Shown here: one piece after another, positions 59,700 through 64,000 of the stretch
How positions within the stretch are numbered: the stretch's first letter is position 1
How the letters are laid out: each line of letters starts with the position of its first letter
NCBI GenBank assembly: GCA_026724425.1
Contig: JAIUCV010000401.1
Coordinates: forward strand, 124,001-188,000
Reading direction: 5' to 3'
DNA from: Erythrophleum ivorense
Taxonomy: Eukaryota > Streptophyta > Magnoliopsida > Fabales > Fabaceae
DNA length: 64,000 nucleotides
Position numbers and translations under genes: made by a program
Notes under the pieces: model-generated
The model's database searches: none
The model's input: the letters and a program-made list of their open reading frames with translations, nothing else
Told to the model about the DNA's origin: nothing

Positions 59700-60470
59700 C
59701 CTCTTTTCTGTCCAAACTTTAGAATATCATAACTAATTTAAGAAAAATAAAAAACATGCATTCTTGGTCATTCTAGAATGCTACAGATGTCTACTTTACA
59801 CTAAAAATATGCCCAAACCATAACATCCATCACAGAGGACATTTGACATCCAAAAAGGTCCAGAGGTCAAACTACATTTTGAAACTGTCACAGAATTCTT
59901 TAGCAAATTTTGAAAATGTCCAATTAATTTCATAAAAATCCAATTCATGTAAATGATACCAATTTGGAAAGTTGTGGATATTAGTTAGAGGAGAAAAATA
60001 TTTCCAGACCAGATCAAGTAGCGCAAGCCTCAGAATTTAATCGAATAGTAACTCAGGTCGAGCAAAACTCCTGATACTGGACAGAATGTTCAGAAATTCA
60101 TATCTCCCTTTGTAGACCTCCAATTGAGATGCTTCTAGTTGACACGAGTCATTGTAAAGGCCTAGTTTCTCTGTATAAAATTTTATGGAAATTGGACATC
60201 ATTTGAGTCTTGTGTGACAGAATTTATTTTTAGACCAAATGAATAGTGAGCATACCAAAATCAAAAAAATTGCCAACTTTGAAAATTCATCAAATATTCT
60301 GTAGATCTTCAAAAATTATGGTCTTTAGCTTCCCAAAAATCTCTCAATGAGACTTAATTACATGGAAAATCCCATATCAAGAAGAACTCATTTGGCTAAA
60401 AAGTGATATAGGGTTCCATTATAGTTATTTTTGGCTCCATATGGGGTACCAAAGTGACCAAATGGTTTTC
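59700..60470 (-). repeat. Four degenerate ~187-bp modules in LTR A
   Basis: An anchor like AAATTCATAACTAATTCTA recurs at 59,727, 59,919, 60,098 and 60,287 (spacing 192, 179, 189). Weaker shared pieces occur elsewhere in each unit (AGACCTC..ATGAGATG, GAAACTGTCACAGAATT). The same spacing is seen in other LTR A copies. Confidence 0.7.
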
Positions 60471-62552
60471 CCTTAGTCTTGGCACCTTTTGGGCAAATTT
60501 GAAAGTACACTTAGGACTTGTGTGAGCTGCCCAAATGGTCCCAAACCTCATATATCTCATTTTGGGCTTTCCATCCACACATATGCACATTACATCAAAC
60601 TTTCCAAAATGCAAACCTTGGCAGTACATATCCAAATTCTATTCTAGGGTTTAGACATCATATCCATACATTTATACATCACATAATATCATAATTACAC
60701 ATGTCTAAGGAGTCATAAACCATATATATCATTGGATTATAATATTGGACACAAATATGGCCTTAAAGTGACAAAACTTAAGCATTTGGTTGTCACACTC
60801 TTTCCTTCAAGGTGGTTGGCCCCTATTACCATATCCACTTGGTCCACCTAGCATGTGAGATCATTGGAGAGGAGGGAATCAGATTCAAAGATCCCAATAG
60901 CTCATCTCTCATTCAATCACACATAATATATGCAAAGTAAGCCTTAAAAATGCATGCATGGATATCATGGAAGTCATGAACATTCAAGAAGCAAGTTGGC
61001 ATGTGAATAAGTCATACAAAACATTCAAGAGCTCTCCAAGTGTTTGGATTGGCCTCACAATTTTCCTCATGGATTTTAGACTTGCCTCACCCATTCTTTA
61101 AGAGATTCTTGTACTCAACCATACTCTTGGGAGCTCGCTTTGCTTTTGGAAGACTCTTTGCTTTATCTCAACCAATCTTAAGGGTTCTTAGCTCATCCTC
61201 ACCATGGTTAAGAGTTCTTGGCCTCTCCACACTCAAGCAAACTCAAACAAACATCATACATTCATTTGAAGACATAATATGTCATCATGAAATCATGGCA
61301 TATAAAATCATGCCAGCATACTTTTCATGGCTTGAAAATACACATAAACATATTCTAAGACAAGCTAAACACACATTCACGCATGAGAGAAGGTGGAGAA
61401 AGCTACCTTGCACACCATCACACACTTTTTCTCTTGGAATTTCCTCATTTGCTTCGGCCACACACCCACAAACTTGTGGAGATGGTTTTTCTTGGCCTAG
61501 ATACAATTTATGGAAGCCAATTAGGTCCATGAAATAATCTCTAAGGCCATACAACTTGCTTAAACACTGGGTTGCTCTATAAACCCCATTATGGTTCATA
61601 AATGCACCTAATGAAGCAACACCCCTCAAATAATTTTTAGGCTCCATTCTTACCTTTCAAATATGATTCTTGACTCCTTTTAAGCCTCTTGGAGTTATTA
61701 CACAATTAAAATAAAGGGTCTAACATCATGTTGCTTCTTTAGGTCATAATATGGAACCTAAAGCACCAAATCATTTTCTATAAGTTCTAAATTTTTTCCA
61801 AGGCCTCCCCTTATTTTGATTCATCAAATATGACTCAAGAATGGCCTTAAAAAAATTTAAAACTCTCCCTAGCTATAAGAACTTGCCTAGGCTGAGACTA
61901 TGGCAGTTTTTGGCCTCCTTGGAATTCTCTTTGTTTTCTTGAAAGAGGAAGCATGTGGGGAGCATCTTAGGGATCTTAGGAGCTCATTTAAACTCTTAAT
62001 TAGACCTAGGAATCATCATATAAAATCAGATTTTGGAAGGTGCACACAAAGCCCTAGAATTTGCATCTTGAAAACTAATGGTTATTTTGTTATTTTCTTT
62101 GCATATTCTTGTTCTTCTCCCTCAAATACCTAGGATTCATGTTTTGTTTGGCTTAAAAATCAGATCCTCCTATAGCTCCTAGGGTTAGGTGAAATGGAGA
62201 AGAAGGGTGAGGGAAGATATCAACCATAGGATGAAATTTTACATAGTTTCCTTACTTAATTTTGCTTGAATCTTTCTTTCTCCAAGCTCCTCTCTTCAAA
62301 TTAGAAAATTCCCTTGAGTTTCTCCCTTAAATCAGATTTATAAGCTTCATTTTAATCAAAGGGAGTAAAGGAGAATGAAGGAGAGGTGATATGGATGGAG
62401 AAAAGCATGAAAAACTACCATGAAAACATACCTTAAGCTTGGATTTTCTTCTCTTCTTCTTCCTCCTTTGGTAGGCCTCTCTCCTAAGGTTCCTCTTTTA
62501 ATTTGGGGCAGAATAATCTGAAGCTAAATGGAGAAGAGTGTGAGGCACCACC

Positions 62553-62560
62553 TATTTATA
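62553..62560 (-). promoter_or_regulatory. LTR A TATA box
   Basis: TATAAATA on the minus strand followed by GGTGGTGCC, as in the other full copies. Confidence 0.6.
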
Positions 62561-64000
62561 GGTAGGAAGAAGTGACTTTTTCAAAAATTCTAATTTTTCC
62601 CTTCATTCTTTGCATTTTCGTTTCTCCTTCGTTTTAGCTCCTTTTTGAGAACCATCTTTTCCATTATAAAATTTAGGTTTCCAATTTAATAAAATTCCTT
62701 TGGAATTACTCAAATTGGAGTTAAAACCTTCCTGAACAAATCTATCAAAGTTCGAGTGTACCAATGTTAGAAAACATCTACCGGAAGGGATTTAACTGTG
62801 CCGGGGCTTCTCATGATTTTCGAGGCCTTTGAGAACTCCGAAGAACTCAAAACTTTCATTTAAAAAGCCCTCATATGTGAATTCCAAAATTTGCACAAAA
62901 TAATGAAAATGCCATTACGTTTCATAAGGTTTCCATCAAAATTTGTTTCTTCATTCTAACTCCGTTTTTCCTTCCATCTGAGGCTAGAATTCTCATTTTT
63001 AGGAGTCTTGAATGTTACTCAAATTTTTTGGGACCTTAACTAATTCATTTCAAGGGACTTGCTCTAAAAACGTACCTATTTCTGTCATTTAAACCAAAAT
63101 CGAATATTACAAGATATGATCTCAATAACCAAAGAAAAATTCCATACATAAGTGCAAAATAATCAACAAAAATTCCATTTATATAGAAAAACACTAAAAA
63201 CATCAATACAATCAGCAAATGAACTACTTGGACTACTAATTACTACTATTTGATATAGCAATTACATACAATATGTTAATGGCCAAAAGCAAAGAGAAAG
63301 GCTTGTCCATCGCATCAAATTCCCAATGAGCATGGTTACGACTTGGTGCATTCGATTGAATCTAATCATAACTTAGTGCACGATTACGGCATAATGCATA
63401 AGTGGCATCATGATCACAACTCCACCAAGGACACATTCACAGTCCAAAACAAACAAGTAGCTAACTAATCATTTAGCATAGAAAGCATGGAAATATGAAG
63501 CAAATATTAAATTAAAATGTACATATACATGGAATTAGAAATCCCTAATTACCTCACTTAGTGGTGCCAATTCCTTCAAAAGCCAAGAACAATTGCCTGC
63601 ACTTTAAAAGTCCTAAATTAATCAAAATCAAATTCTTAGTCATTATTCATTACAAAAATCAATTACTCATTGATTCCAAGTATCATGAACTATCTAAGAA
63701 TCACTTACCTAGTCTCTAATGAATGCCAAATTCAAACTTAAGCCTTCCAACCCTAGAAACTATACCCTACTCCAATTTCTTAGTATTTTCACACAACAAT
63801 AGAACCCAATATATAATCAGTCATTGGGGCCAATTCTTAGCATAAAACACATCCAAATGAAGAGAAAATACTTACCCAATGGTCCTTCTAGCCTTAAGCT
63901 CTAAAAATCAAACAAGAAACCATTAAAACATCCAATTTTAGATTTGAAGATGAGGTGAAAATCCACTAAACAAGAAATTAATTGGACCAAACTGGAGAGG

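Larger units (their letters stand above)
59419..63111 (-). mobile_element. Solo LTR A, reverse, TSD AGATA
   Basis: This uninterrupted 3,693-bp LTR A starts TGTAACACCATAAATTC and ends CAAAATCGAATATTACA. The duplications are AGATA at 59,414-59,418 and AGATA at 63,112-63,116, perfect. It is the best reference copy of the family in the window: modules with anchors at 59,727, 59,919, 60,098 and 60,287, the GTGAGATCATTGGAGAGGAG block, and the reverse TATA box at 62,553-62,560. It is inserted in LTR B. Confidence 0.95.
43789..64000 (-). mobile_element. LTR B, reverse, split into three parts, continues past window
   Basis: It starts TGTAACAACCCCAACTCC. Its pieces are 43,789-44,586, 58,722-59,418 and 63,112-64,000, about 2.4 kb of the expected 2.9 kb. 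They join in register with the other reverse LTR B copies: the second ends AAATGGGGTGAGATA and the third resumes AGATATGATCTCAATAACC, as in the unbroken GGGGTGAGATGCAAATCTCA at about 9,020. The first piece holds a decayed palindrome block (44,160-44,550). Two LTR A copies with perfect target duplications separate the parts. The third piece has the TTAGCATAGAAAGCATGG and GGACACATTCACAGTCC region. Confidence 0.85.

Noticed and set aside
61040..61537. 165-codon open frame on the plus strand, and a 120-codon frame opposite it
   Set aside because: Both lie wholly inside LTR A. The same DNA in other copies is interrupted, and the translation has no domain and follows repeated LTR blocks; these are chance frames.

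Overview
This window looks like repeat-dense, AT-rich nuclear DNA of a flowering plant with a large genome. The evidence is the set of plant-type LTR retrotransposon lineages: Ty3/gypsy elements primed by initiator-Met tRNA, an Athila-type element and a Ty1/copia-type LTR. I found no intact protein gene, no host gene and no tRNA or rRNA gene. Every recognisable coding stretch is a broken gag, protease, reverse transcriptase, RNase H, integrase or chromodomain fragment. The species cannot be named from the sequence alone.

Four LTR families account for almost all of it. Family A is a roughly 3.65 kb LTR (start TGTAACATCC, end GGTATTACA) belonging to a probable Tekay/Del-like Ty3/gypsy element. 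Family B is a roughly 2.9 kb LTR (start TGTAACACCCCAAAA, end near AGTTAAGGTCGTTACA). Family C is an LTR starting TGTAACATCTCTAAAAAC behind a chromodomain-bearing integrase. Family D is a 1.6 kb copia-like LTR. An Athila-like element adds a fifth lineage. Several insertions were delimited by LTR ends plus 5-bp target-site duplications (TSDs): CACTT (LTR B, 7,702-10,628), GAGAC (copia LTR, 11,481-13,099), GCAAG/TCAAG (LTR A, 15,473-21,996), GCATT/ACATT (LTR B, 16,706-19,622), TATAT (LTR A, 44,587-58,721), ATTGT/ATTAC (element 46,701-57,103) and AGATA (LTR A, 59,419-63,111).

Layout. 1-6,771: an inverted LTR A, an integrase scrap, then three consecutive forward LTR A right ends, closing in the right end of a forward LTR B. 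6,772-13,253: the apparently non-coding interior of that B element, with a solo LTR B and a copia LTR inserted in it. 13,254-22,365: forward LTR A interrupted by a reverse solo LTR A, itself interrupted by a forward solo LTR B. 22,366-32,349: a reverse-strand autonomous-type A element with broken gag-pol. 32,350-40,714: a reverse-strand Athila-like element, cut by a reverse LTR C. 40,715-43,788: a reverse LTR B fragment, then the integrase-chromodomain end and LTR start of element C. 43,789-64,000: one reverse LTR B, running off the window, split by two solo LTR As. The first of these contains a 10.4 kb forward element with A-type LTRs and a 4.6 kb interior without coding capacity, a LARD-like non-autonomous element.

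The strongest unusual signals are: the LARD-like element sharing LTRs with the coding element; a 0.91 kb inverted repeat with convergent TATA boxes in its 5' LTR; a conserved degenerate array of about 187-bp period inside LTR A; and arrays of GC-rich palindromes of the type TTGGCCNNGGCCAA, found both in LTR B and in the unrelated LARD interior. Family and clade names come from motifs read by eye. No database search or alignment was run.
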